Below, piece by piece: positions 53,888 through 61,433 of a stretch of 64,000 bases of DNA (position 1 is its first letter; each line of letters opens with the position of its first letter). The translations under genes were made by a program, and so were the position numbers. This DNA is from Kriegella aquimaris (GTDB lineage Bacteria; Bacteroidota; Bacteroidia; Flavobacteriales; Flavobacteriaceae). Below the pieces are notes generated by a model. That model did not search any database, was not told the origin of the DNA, and worked only from the letters and a program-made list of their open reading frames with translations. The stretch covers positions 62,001 through 126,000 of the forward strand of contig NZ_FNGV01000012.1 of NCBI RefSeq assembly GCF_900103215.1. The letters run 5' to 3'.

Positions 53888-55330
53888 CTAATAGCCAGGG
53901 TTTTGATCTTCCTGTCCAATTTCTGGATTGGTATCAATCTCTTGTTGCGGTATTGGCCACAGTAAATGCACATCACTAACCGTTTTACCCGTGTTTGCTA
54001 GAATCAACTCCTTTACCTTGCCGGAGCGCTTAAGATCAAACCAGCGTTTGCCTTCCATATACAACTCATATGCCCGCTCTTGCAACACTGCATCTCTAAA
54101 AGAATCGGGTGTCCAGCCACTAGCCGGAAAATCAACCGGAGAAATTGCATTTGAAGGGTACCCATAACCCCTACGTTTAATCTTGTTCAAAGATTCCAAG
54201 GCCAGATCAGAAACTGAATTTTCGTCCATAACAGCTGCTTCAGCATAGATAAGCAGCACATCGGCATATCTTAAAATAGGGTAATCATTTGCATGTCCTT
54301 CCCTCTCCGGGGAATCAGGGTCTCTGAATTTGCTACAAAGTATTGGTGTTGAGGAAGGCAATGTCTCTAACTCTCCGGTATCTCTATTGATGTATTCGGT
54401 AAACACATTCCATTCTTTCCGCAAATCATCATCATTCCAATTATCAAAAAATGGTCCTGGAACAGAATAGATAACATAATTTCCAAAGGGAGAATATGTT
54501 GTTTCACTCCATAGAAGATTCATTGGCCAACCCCAACCATCCTGATGATTAAATTTCAAATAGAATATCTCTTCACTCGTACCATTTGCCGAGGGGCCAA
54601 AAATATTATTAAAATCTCCGGCAGCACTTATCTCTACCAAAGAAAATGCCCCGGAATCAATTACCTCTTTGGCCTTTGTTTTTGCCAAGCCCCATTCCCC
54701 AATTGTCAAATAAACTTCAGCAAGCAATGCCTTTGCCGACCACTTGGTCGGGCGGCCGAATTGAGTCGGAGAAGCAGGTAAATAACTTTCCCCATTTTCC
54801 AGATCAGAAATTATTGCCCCGTACAATTCAGCAGAAGTTTTCTTACTGGTATCTAGGTTTTCTGTATCAAGATACAACGGAGCACCATCCCAATGCCGCA
54901 CTATATGATAATAACAGTAGGCTCGAAGAAATCGGGCTTCCCCAATTAAGGCATTCTTACTAGCTTCATCTATATCTATAAAATCAATCTGCTCAATGGC
55001 TATGTTTGCATTTCTGATACTTTGATAAAACCGACCCCACATCGTTTCCGCTCTGTTGATATTTGTTTGGTCAAACCCTTCGTATGCGCCCAATGGTTGA
55101 GTGGAGCCCCTTCCATCAGCATAGTCGGCCTGAATGTCCAACATCAACATATAAAGAGATCTAAAGTTATCTCTCATAGGCGAATAAATTGCATCTACAG
55201 AAGCAATGGCATCGTCCATATTTTGATAAAAGTTTGCTTCTGAAATTCGATCGTTAGGAACTTCTTCCAAAAAATCACTACACGATACAATTGGAAGTAT
55301 AATTAGTATTGATAATAGTATTCTTCTCAT
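53888..55330 (-). CDS. susD: SusD-family outer-membrane glycan-binding lipoprotein
   Basis: 480 aa. Signal with lipobox IVSC (Cys17) and FLEEVPNDRISEANFYQN, typical of mature SusD starts. TPR-like middle (RFLRAYCYYHIVRHWDGAPL), and the C-terminal ERAYELYMEGKRWFDLKRSG plus YPILRYADVLLIYAEA signatures. It caps the SusC channel and binds the substrate at the cell surface. It lies 29 bp downstream of susC. Confidence 0.94.
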   Translation of the reverse strand: MRRILLSILIILPIVSCSDFLEEVPNDRISEANFYQNMDDAIASVDAIYSPMRDNFRSLYMLMLDIQADYADGRGSTQPLGAYEGFDQTNINRAETMWGRFYQSIRNANIAIEQIDFIDIDEASKNALIGEARFLRAYCYYHIVRHWDGAPLYLDTENLDTSKKTSAELYGAIISDLENGESYLPASPTQFGRPTKWSAKALLAEVYLTIGEWGLAKTKAKEVIDSGAFSLVEISAAGDFNNIFGPSANGTSEEIFYLKFNHQDGWGWPMNLLWSETTYSPFGNYVIYSVPGPFFDNWNDDDLRKEWNVFTEYINRDTGELETLPSSTPILCSKFRDPDSPEREGHANDYPILRYADVLLIYAEAAVMDENSVSDLALESLNKIKRRGYGYPSNAISPVDFPASGWTPDSFRDAVLQERAYELYMEGKRWFDLKRSGKVKELILANTGKTVSDVHLLWPIPQQEIDTNPEIGQEDQNPGY

Positions 55331-55359
55331 GACAGTTTATTATACGTTAATGGTAAAAT

Positions 55360-58335
55360 TTAAAAACTTGCTTGGATTCCAAGCATGAATGTTCTGGTAT
55401 CGGGATATCCAAATTGATCAATACCTTTTGAAATTCCTCCACCTCGGGTATTTGTTGCCGGAGAATAAAAGGAATAATCAGTAAATGTTGCCAAGTTCTG
55501 CGCATTTACATATATCTGAGCATTTGTAAAGGGCAAAAATTTAAAATCATCTCCTTTCAATGAGTAAGAAAGTTTGATATTTTTTATTTGAACGTAAGAA
55601 CCGTCCTCAATGAACCTGTCAGATCCCTCATATCTGGTATTCTTACTGATTTTAGGATATTTAGCATTGGGGTCAGGATTCTCCGGTGTCCAATAATTCC
55701 CCAAAACATCACTGACCTGGTTAATACCAAAACTAAAACCATCCGCCACATTGGCTAAATTATAATTTAAAATATCATTGCCCTGAACTCCATTTATCAG
55801 AATGTCTAAGCCAAAATTTTTGTAATTCAAACTAGAATTCAAGCCAAATACAAAATCGGGATTAGGATCACCAATAATTTGGCGGTCTAGACTATTGATC
55901 TCCCCGTTAACATCGGTGTCAACATAGTTAATTGCTCCATCATCGGTAAGACCATCCTCAACCAAACCATAAAAAACACCAACTGGGTACCCTTCTCTCA
56001 CCAAGCTCATTGCTGGCAGAGCAGTGAAGCCAACGCCAAAAATATCTCCACCTCCCGGCAAAGAAAGCACCTCATTACGATTTACAGAGAAATTACCCCC
56101 TAAATCCCATTTAAATGCCCCGTCAAGAATCGTAGAATTCAAAGAAAGTTCAAACCCTTTGTTTTCCATATCACCCAAATTAGTGACTTGTGTAGAATAT
56201 CCAGAAGACAAAACAACAGGTATTGAAGCCAATAAATCTTCTGTTTTTTTGATATAATAATCAAAAGTAAAAAGCAAGCGATTTTTAAACAGTCCAAGAT
56301 CAATCCCCAAGTCGACTTGGGCAGTAGTCTCCCATTTCAAATCAGGATTGGATCTCGTGCTACCTGGTGCGTACCCTATATTCAAATTATCATCAAATAC
56401 TGTCTGAACACTCGATAGAATTGATAGCGACTGATAGGGAGAAACAGCAGTATTACCTGTCTTACCCCAACTTGCCCTCAATTTCAAACTACTGATATCA
56501 TCACTATTGTTCAAAAATTCCTCTTCACTCACACGCCAAGCAATTGCGGCAGACGGGAAATAACCCCATTTATTAGATTTACCAAAAACAGAAGAACCAT
56601 CAGCTCGCATACTTGCTGTAAACAAATATCGTCCCTTGTAACCGTAATTCAATCTACCCAACCCAGAGAGAATAGAATATTCGCTATCTGCCGAACGTGG
56701 AGTACCTGGAGTATTTCCTGACTGAAGGCTGTAATTCTCGAGAACATCCGAAAGAAACCCGGTCGAACTAGCATTTAGAGATTGACTTGTAGTCTTTTGA
56801 GAGGTGATTCCACCTAAAAGCTTAAAATCATGATCCTCTCCTATCACATTTGTGTAGGTTAAGAGATTCTCGTTAATTATGTCTGTTAATTCACTATAGG
56901 ATATGGACGCCGACCCAGTTGCAGAGGGTTGAAAAATCGAAGGGGAATAATTATCGCCCCTAGAACTATCGTGTTGAGCCCCTACAAAAGTATTAAAAAC
57001 CAAGTGTTTCGTTAATTTCCCTTCTAAGTTTAAATTTAACAGTAATGAATTCTTAGTCACCAGCTGCTTTCTTTCCAAAGCCATAGCCACTGGATGTTCT
57101 AAAATATCAGGGCTAAACGAGTATTGTCTGACATTTGAATAATTACCCTCACTATCATAGACAGGTACAGTCGGAGGAGCAATCAATGCCCCACTTAAAA
57201 CTCCGGCACCCCTCTCGGTATTATTACTAAAAATACTATTGCTTTTACTCCTATTAATGATATTACTTAAAGATACTTTCCACTTGGAATTAATTTTATG
57301 CTCGATACTGGTACTTAATTGCAGATATTTATATCCTGAATTCAAAATTATCCCATCTTGACTAAAATAATTACCTGAAATATTAAATAAGGTTTTATCA
57401 TTCCCTCCTGAAACGGTTACCGAATGGTTTTGTATTATAGCTTCTTGAAAAACTTCATCCTGCCAATCGGTACCCTGTCCAAATGAAGCTATTTCAGAAT
57501 CGGTGAAGAAGGCAGCGTCACCATCATTTGCAGCTCTAAGATTTGCAAGTGTTGCAAATTCTTTGGCATTTAACATATCAATAGTTTTACTCACTTTTTG
57601 AAATCCCGTGTAACCACTGTATTCAATTACTGTCTTTCCTTCTTTACCCCTTTTAGTAGAAACTATAATCACACCATTGGCTCCTCTGGATCCATATATG
57701 GCGGTTGAAGAAGCATCTTTCAATACTTCTATTGATACAATATCATTTGGATTGATTGAGCTAATATCCCCGATAATCGGAAAGCCATCAACAACATACA
57801 AAGGGCTGTTTCCCCCGAGTAGGGAATTTCCACCTCTTATCAGAACACTCAGATTACTCCCAGGCTGACCCGATTCCTGAAGAACCTGCACACCACTTGT
57901 AGTCCCTGCAAGTCCTTGTACAGGGTTGCCCACTGCTTGTAGACTGATATCTTCTCCCTTTATTGAAGAAACAGAACCTGTTAAATCACTTTTCTTGACT
58001 TGACCATAACCTACGACCACAACTTCTTCCAAGCTAGCCGCATCTTGAACCATATCGATTACCAGATTTGATTGACCGTTTACTGTCACTTCTTTAGTTA
58101 AATACCCCAAATAGGAGACAACCAAAACTCCGTTGTCCTCAACATTAATTGAGAAGTTCCCGTCAAAATCGGAGACCACACCTGTAGAGGTGCCCTTAAC
58201 TACGATACTAGCTCCAGGAAGAGGAACCCCAACATCATCTTTTATAGTCCCGGACACACTGGGATTTTGAGCGGCAAGGATTTGTGCAAAAAACACCAAC
58301 AGAAGAGTTGGCATTAGGTAAAACGTTCTTTTCAT
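55360..58335 (-). CDS. susC: SusC-family TonB-dependent outer-membrane transporter
   Basis: 991 aa from ATG at 58335 (MKRTFYLMPTLLL, a proper signal peptide); the open frame upstream is not believable as coding. CarboxypepD_reg-like domain (SGTIKDDVGVPLPGASIVVK, GVVSDFDGNFSI), TonB box/plug start EEVVVVGYGQVKKSDLTGSV, plug motifs LRG-type SVLIRGGNSLLGG and VLKDASSTAIYGSRGANGVI, and a C-terminal barrel ending MLGIQASF. It is the first gene of the minus-strand operon, importing oligosaccharide or muropeptide fragments. Confidence 0.95.
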   Translation of the reverse strand: MKRTFYLMPTLLLVFFAQILAAQNPSVSGTIKDDVGVPLPGASIVVKGTSTGVVSDFDGNFSINVEDNGVLVVSYLGYLTKEVTVNGQSNLVIDMVQDAASLEEVVVVGYGQVKKSDLTGSVSSIKGEDISLQAVGNPVQGLAGTTSGVQVLQESGQPGSNLSVLIRGGNSLLGGNSPLYVVDGFPIIGDISSINPNDIVSIEVLKDASSTAIYGSRGANGVIIVSTKRGKEGKTVIEYSGYTGFQKVSKTIDMLNAKEFATLANLRAANDGDAAFFTDSEIASFGQGTDWQDEVFQEAIIQNHSVTVSGGNDKTLFNISGNYFSQDGIILNSGYKYLQLSTSIEHKINSKWKVSLSNIINRSKSNSIFSNNTERGAGVLSGALIAPPTVPVYDSEGNYSNVRQYSFSPDILEHPVAMALERKQLVTKNSLLLNLNLEGKLTKHLVFNTFVGAQHDSSRGDNYSPSIFQPSATGSASISYSELTDIINENLLTYTNVIGEDHDFKLLGGITSQKTTSQSLNASSTGFLSDVLENYSLQSGNTPGTPRSADSEYSILSGLGRLNYGYKGRYLFTASMRADGSSVFGKSNKWGYFPSAAIAWRVSEEEFLNNSDDISSLKLRASWGKTGNTAVSPYQSLSILSSVQTVFDDNLNIGYAPGSTRSNPDLKWETTAQVDLGIDLGLFKNRLLFTFDYYIKKTEDLLASIPVVLSSGYSTQVTNLGDMENKGFELSLNSTILDGAFKWDLGGNFSVNRNEVLSLPGGGDIFGVGFTALPAMSLVREGYPVGVFYGLVEDGLTDDGAINYVDTDVNGEINSLDRQIIGDPNPDFVFGLNSSLNYKNFGLDILINGVQGNDILNYNLANVADGFSFGINQVSDVLGNYWTPENPDPNAKYPKISKNTRYEGSDRFIEDGSYVQIKNIKLSYSLKGDDFKFLPFTNAQIYVNAQNLATFTDYSFYSPATNTRGGGISKGIDQFGYPDTRTFMLGIQASF

Positions 58336-58389
58336 AATAGTGCGTTTTTGAAAGGTTTTGAACAAACATATCAATATAATTTTAAATAA

Positions 58390-58450
58390 TGCAATAATAT
58401 ATTGCAGGATACTAAGCATATTTTAACCTTTTGCAATTTTTTTATGCAAT
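58390..58450. promoter_or_regulatory. TGCAATA inverted repeats between susC and the DeoR gene
   Basis: TGCAATA-ATA-TATTGCA, a perfect inverted repeat (58390-58406), and a second TTGCAAT...ATGCAAT site (58431-58450) lie in the 163-bp divergent gap. The position suits operators by which the DeoR protein controls the PUL and itself. Binding is inferred. Confidence 0.5.
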
Positions 58451-58498
58451 TATTGATTTTTTTGCTTTATTTTATCGCATGCTCAAAACTAACTAACA

Positions 58499-59254
58499 TT
58501 GGAAAAGAAAAAACGACATCAAATAATTCTTAATGAAGTACATATTCATAATCGTGTTTTACTAACAGATTTGGCCGACATTTTAAATGTTTCTATGGAT
58601 ACAGTCCGTAGAGACGTCAAAGAACTCGACATAGCAAAGAAACTGCGAAAAGTCCACGGAGGAGCGGTGTCCAATGGGTTCAACATTTATACAGATCGAA
58701 CTAGGGAAATTTATGACCTTGGTAATAAGTCCATTATTGCTCAAAAAGCAATTTCTCTACTGAAAGATGGTGATGTAATATTGATAAGCGGAGGATCAAC
58801 CAATTTAGAATTTGCAAAATTACTTCCCCAAAAACTTGATTTGACTTTTTTCACCCCCAGCCTACCCATGGCGATTGAACTAACTAGCAGGGAATCAAAA
58901 CGTAACGAGGTTTATTTTATTGGCGGAAAGTTGTCATGGGATTCACAATTAGCGGTAGGGGGAAGTGCCATTAACACATTGAATGATATTAAAGCAGATA
59001 TTTGTTTTTTAGGAGCCGGATACCTTGATTTGGAAAAAGGAATTACTGAAGTTGACTGGGAAATTGCTCAAATGAAACGAGCCATGATCAATGCTTCCAA
59101 ACGATTTGTCTCCCTCTCCATATCAGAAAAACTCAATACATCCAATCGATACAAAATTTGCGAAATTCACGCTCTAGATACCTTAGTAACGGAACTAGAC
59201 CCCAAAGACTCAATCCTCAGTGAATACCGAAAAAAAGGTATAAACTTACTTTAG
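58499..59254 (+). CDS. DeoR-family transcriptional regulator of the PUL
   Basis: 251 aa. N-terminal DeoR HTH (LLTDLADILNVSMDTVRRDV, ELDIAKKLRKVHGGA) and a C-terminal sugar-phosphate-sensing DeoRC domain (VILISGGSTNLEFAKLLPQ, FFTPSLPMAIEL, YFIGGKL). The start appears to be TTG at 58499: the next ATG falls inside the recognition helix. DeoR proteins respond to phosphosugars, so MurNAc-6-P or GlcNAc-6-P are natural candidate inducers. It is divergent from susC. Confidence 0.9.
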   Translation: MEKKKRHQIILNEVHIHNRVLLTDLADILNVSMDTVRRDVKELDIAKKLRKVHGGAVSNGFNIYTDRTREIYDLGNKSIIAQKAISLLKDGDVILISGGSTNLEFAKLLPQKLDLTFFTPSLPMAIELTSRESKRNEVYFIGGKLSWDSQLAVGGSAINTLNDIKADICFLGAGYLDLEKGITEVDWEIAQMKRAMINASKRFVSLSISEKLNTSNRYKICEIHALDTLVTELDPKDSILSEYRKKGINLL

Positions 59255-59296
59255 ATATAAAATAGGTTTAAATAATAATTAAAAGAATATATCACT

Positions 59297-60616
59297 ATGC
59301 AAATTACAGGCCAATCAATCCAATATTTACAAAAGAAAACCCAAGCTTTTCTTATTATATTAGTCTTTATTTTCACGTCTACATTTGCACACGATTTTTT
59401 AATGGAAGAACCTCTTTCTTCCCTCTCAACGTCCAAAGGACCGGTCAAAGTTGGTGCTGACAGATTATTTTCTGAATATGCCCATCTCATAAAAGGGAAA
59501 AAATTAGCCTTAGTTTCAAATCATACAGGGCGGCTGTCAAACGGAGTACACCTCGCCGACAGCCTTTTTAATTACCCCCATTCTGAACTGATCGCCCTTT
59601 TTGGAATGCATTTCAATATCCGGACCAACGATTATTCAATACCAAAAGACAAAGAAGTAGATATAGATGTGGAAACCGGGCTCCCCAAATATTCACTTTA
59701 TGGATCGCATCATAAACCAACACCCCAAATGCTAAAAGATGTTCAAGTCATAATATTTGACATACAAGAAGTAGGTGCACGGTTTTATGAACATGTCAAT
59801 ATTCTTGGTTTCGTAATGGAAGCTGCTGCTGAAAACGATATTGAAGTGGTAGTATTGGATAGACCTAATCCCATTACCGGGGTGAAAATGGATGGTTTTT
59901 TAACAGGTAAACAATTCCTATTTGGATTTGGTGCTTTTGGTAAAATTCCTGTCATTCATGGTATGACAATAGGTGAACTGGCTAATCTTTATAATGGAGA
60001 AAATATGCTCAGAGGTAGAAAAAAAGCCAAGCTCCATGTAATCGAAATGTTGGGATGGAAGCGTTCGATGTGGTTAGATCAGACGGGGCTAAAATGGGTT
60101 AAACCATCACCAAATCTTCCCTCTTTGGAATCGTTGATTGCCTATACTGGAACTTGCCTTTTCGAGGGGCTTAACATATCAGCCGGGAGAGGCACTGAAA
60201 AACCTTTTCAATATATTGGCGCTCCTTGGATTAATAATGACCGAGTCGTAGAATTATTAAATAATCTAAAGCTAAAAGGTGTTCAATTTGATACTGTCAC
60301 ATTCACACCGAAAAAAATGAGCTTTCACGGCAGCACCCCATATCTCGGAGGAGAAGTCTGCAAAGGCATATATGTCAACATAACAAACCGAGATTTTTTC
60401 GAATCATATAAAGCAGGCATTGCAATGGTTTGGGCAATTCACAAAGTTCATCCTGATCAAATGGAATGGAACAAGAAGGTTATGGACAGACTTATATCTA
60501 CAAAACGATTAGAAGATATGATATACGGAGATGCCCACCCATATGAGATTTTTGCTTCATGGCAGCCAGAACTGTCCGAATTTAAAGAAATTGGGAAAAA
60601 CTATTTTCTATACTAA
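59297..60616 (+). CDS. NamZ-like secreted protein with altered active-site motif (DUF1343/GH171)
   Basis: 439 aa, N-terminal signal (AFLIILVFIFTSTFA). Family motifs FDIQEVGARFYEH, VLDRPNP, HGMTIGELANLY, PSPNLP and FEGLNISAGRGTEKPFQ are kept. The segment that is PEHGFRG in active NamZ reads LFGMHFNIR, replacing the Glu by Met104 and losing the glycine. Activity may be lost or changed; a binding role is possible. It is 42 bp after the DeoR gene and the last gene of element 2. Confidence 0.8.
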   Translation: MQITGQSIQYLQKKTQAFLIILVFIFTSTFAHDFLMEEPLSSLSTSKGPVKVGADRLFSEYAHLIKGKKLALVSNHTGRLSNGVHLADSLFNYPHSELIALFGMHFNIRTNDYSIPKDKEVDIDVETGLPKYSLYGSHHKPTPQMLKDVQVIIFDIQEVGARFYEHVNILGFVMEAAAENDIEVVVLDRPNPITGVKMDGFLTGKQFLFGFGAFGKIPVIHGMTIGELANLYNGENMLRGRKKAKLHVIEMLGWKRSMWLDQTGLKWVKPSPNLPSLESLIAYTGTCLFEGLNISAGRGTEKPFQYIGAPWINNDRVVELLNNLKLKGVQFDTVTFTPKKMSFHGSTPYLGGEVCKGIYVNITNRDFFESYKAGIAMVWAIHKVHPDQMEWNKKVMDRLISTKRLEDMIYGDAHPYEIFASWQPELSEFKEIGKNYFLY

Positions 60617-60767
60617 TATTAAGTGTATCCAATTGAGCATCCTTCAATGCTTGGCTTATACTTACCAAATGTGAACATGCTTACGGGTTATGTACCCCAA
60701 CAATAAAGAGTACTTAATATGGTGAAAATTTTAATGTATATTTGAGTGAAATTTATTTCTAATCAGG

Positions 60768-60786
60768 GTACACGTTCTCGTACACG
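60768..60786 (+). other. Putative integrase arm sites, right end of element 2
   Basis: GTACACG at 60768-60774 and 60780-60786, 12-bp period, starting 70 bp before the att core at 60838. Identical 7-mers with the same period lie at the left end (18251, 18263). Confidence 0.65.
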
Positions 60787-60837
60787 ATTAATTAGAATAA
60801 CGGTATAAATAGCATAAAAATTCGGGATTTTTTCAAG

Positions 60838-60882
60838 CTCATAACCCGAAGGTCGCTGGTTCGAGTCCAGTCCCCGCTACTA
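60838..60882 (+). other. att site: second copy of the tRNA 3' part
   Basis: Identical over 45 bp to 18125-18169. The upstream sequence again lacks the tRNA 5' half, so this is not a tRNA gene. It marks the right end of element 2 and the left end of the element 3 remnant. Confidence 0.88.
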
Positions 60883-60903
60883 AGAGTAAAATATTTAAAA
60901 ACA

Positions 60904-60933
60904 ACGGTTTAGTTTTCGCTAAGCCGTTTTTTT
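60904..60933 (+). terminator. Intrinsic terminator after the second att copy
   Basis: Stem ACGGTTTAG/CTAAGCCGT (one G-U pair), loop TTTTCG, then seven T ending at the ATG of the integrase remnant. It is the counterpart of the hairpin at 18191-18220. Confidence 0.85.
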
Positions 60934-61142
60934 ATGACTAATTTTAACGAACTTGTTGCCCTTGAATACGAAAGTGCATACGATTTGCCCGCAAGGAAAA
61001 AATATAAAGCCCGACGACCAAAAGAGGCTATGAGAACAAAATCAAGAATTTTCTCAAATGGCTCAAAACAAACCGTCCCGAAATAGTGAACATCACCGAT
61101 TGTGATAAGAAGGATGTTACTTCATTTTTAAACGATATTCTG
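60934..61142 (+). pseudogene. Broken tyrosine integrase of element 3
   Basis: The frame from ATG 60934 stops after about 50 codons. A shifted frame from 61044 reads KNFLKWLKTNRPEIVNITDC then DKKDVTSFLNDIL. This matches the core-binding domain of the element 2 integrase (LKFQRWLEENMDDTSDITKI then DKKTVIQYLNAIL). A frameshift and loss of the catalytic domain make it non-functional. Confidence 0.8.
60966..60984 (+). other. Putative integrase arm sites, left end of element 3
   Basis: ATACGAA (60966-60972) and ATACGAT (60978-60984), 12-bp period, 128 bp after the start of the att core, against 126 bp in element 2. The motif matches the right end of element 1 (18057, 18069), not element 2. They fall within the integrase reading frame. 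Confidence 0.5.
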
Positions 61143-61170
61143 TACTGTTCTACTTTTTCAAACTTCAAGG

Positions 61171-61320
61171 GTTTTGTTGGTAGTTTTGGTCGTTAACGCA
61201 ATAGCTATTTATGTGCTTATTCTTGCTCCTGTTTTTTGGGTACTGGTATCAGAGATTTTCCCCAATCGTATTAGAGGCAAGGCACAAGTATACTCAAACC
61301 CACCTTACTCAGATTTCTAA
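61171..61320 (+). pseudogene. MFS sugar transporter fragment
   Basis: A 50-codon stretch reads a hydrophobic segment then LAPVFWVLVSEIFPNRIRGK, the conserved SEIFPNRIRG signature late in sugar-porter MFS proteins. It stops soon after at 61318. Nothing else of the gene is present, so this is a scar from the deletion that removed element 3. The rest of the 817-bp gap 60617-61433 holds only the att, terminator and arm-site features and no intact gene. Confidence 0.75.
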
Positions 61321-61433
61321 ACCACTTAATTTTTTAACTCCTAATATTTTGTTCTGTGTACGGTAGTATTTCTTCTTTTTGGTTAGGAAACTCTATTAAA
61401 TTTCATGTGTTATCTTAGATACAAAGATGCATT

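Larger units (their letters stand above)
18125..60882. mobile_element. Integrative element 2 (about 42.7 kb)
   Basis: Bounded by two identical 45-bp tRNA-derived repeats (18125-18169 and 60838-60882) with matching paired 7-bp repeats just inside each end (18251-18269 and 60768-60786). It carries a tyrosine integrase at the left end, an iteron-like array, the 22-42 kb defence locus and the NamZ/MurQ/SusCD locus. No relaxase, coupling protein or secretion genes are visible, so it is best called an integrative genomic island rather than a self-transmissible ICE. Confidence 0.82.
60838..61142. mobile_element. Element 3 remnant (left end only)
   Basis: att core, terminator hairpin, ATACGA arm-site pair (60966, 60978) and the start of a broken integrase gene occur in the same order and spacing as at the left end of element 2. 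The rest has been deleted, with the integrase fragment joined to a transporter fragment at about 61143-61170. Confidence 0.7.

Noticed and set aside
58336-58419. N-terminal extension of SusC
   Set aside because: The 28 extra residues precede a perfect signal peptide and cover the probable promoter region.
18125-60882. Self-transmissible ICE
   Set aside because: No relaxase, VirD4-type coupling protein or conjugation (tra) genes could be found between the att sites.
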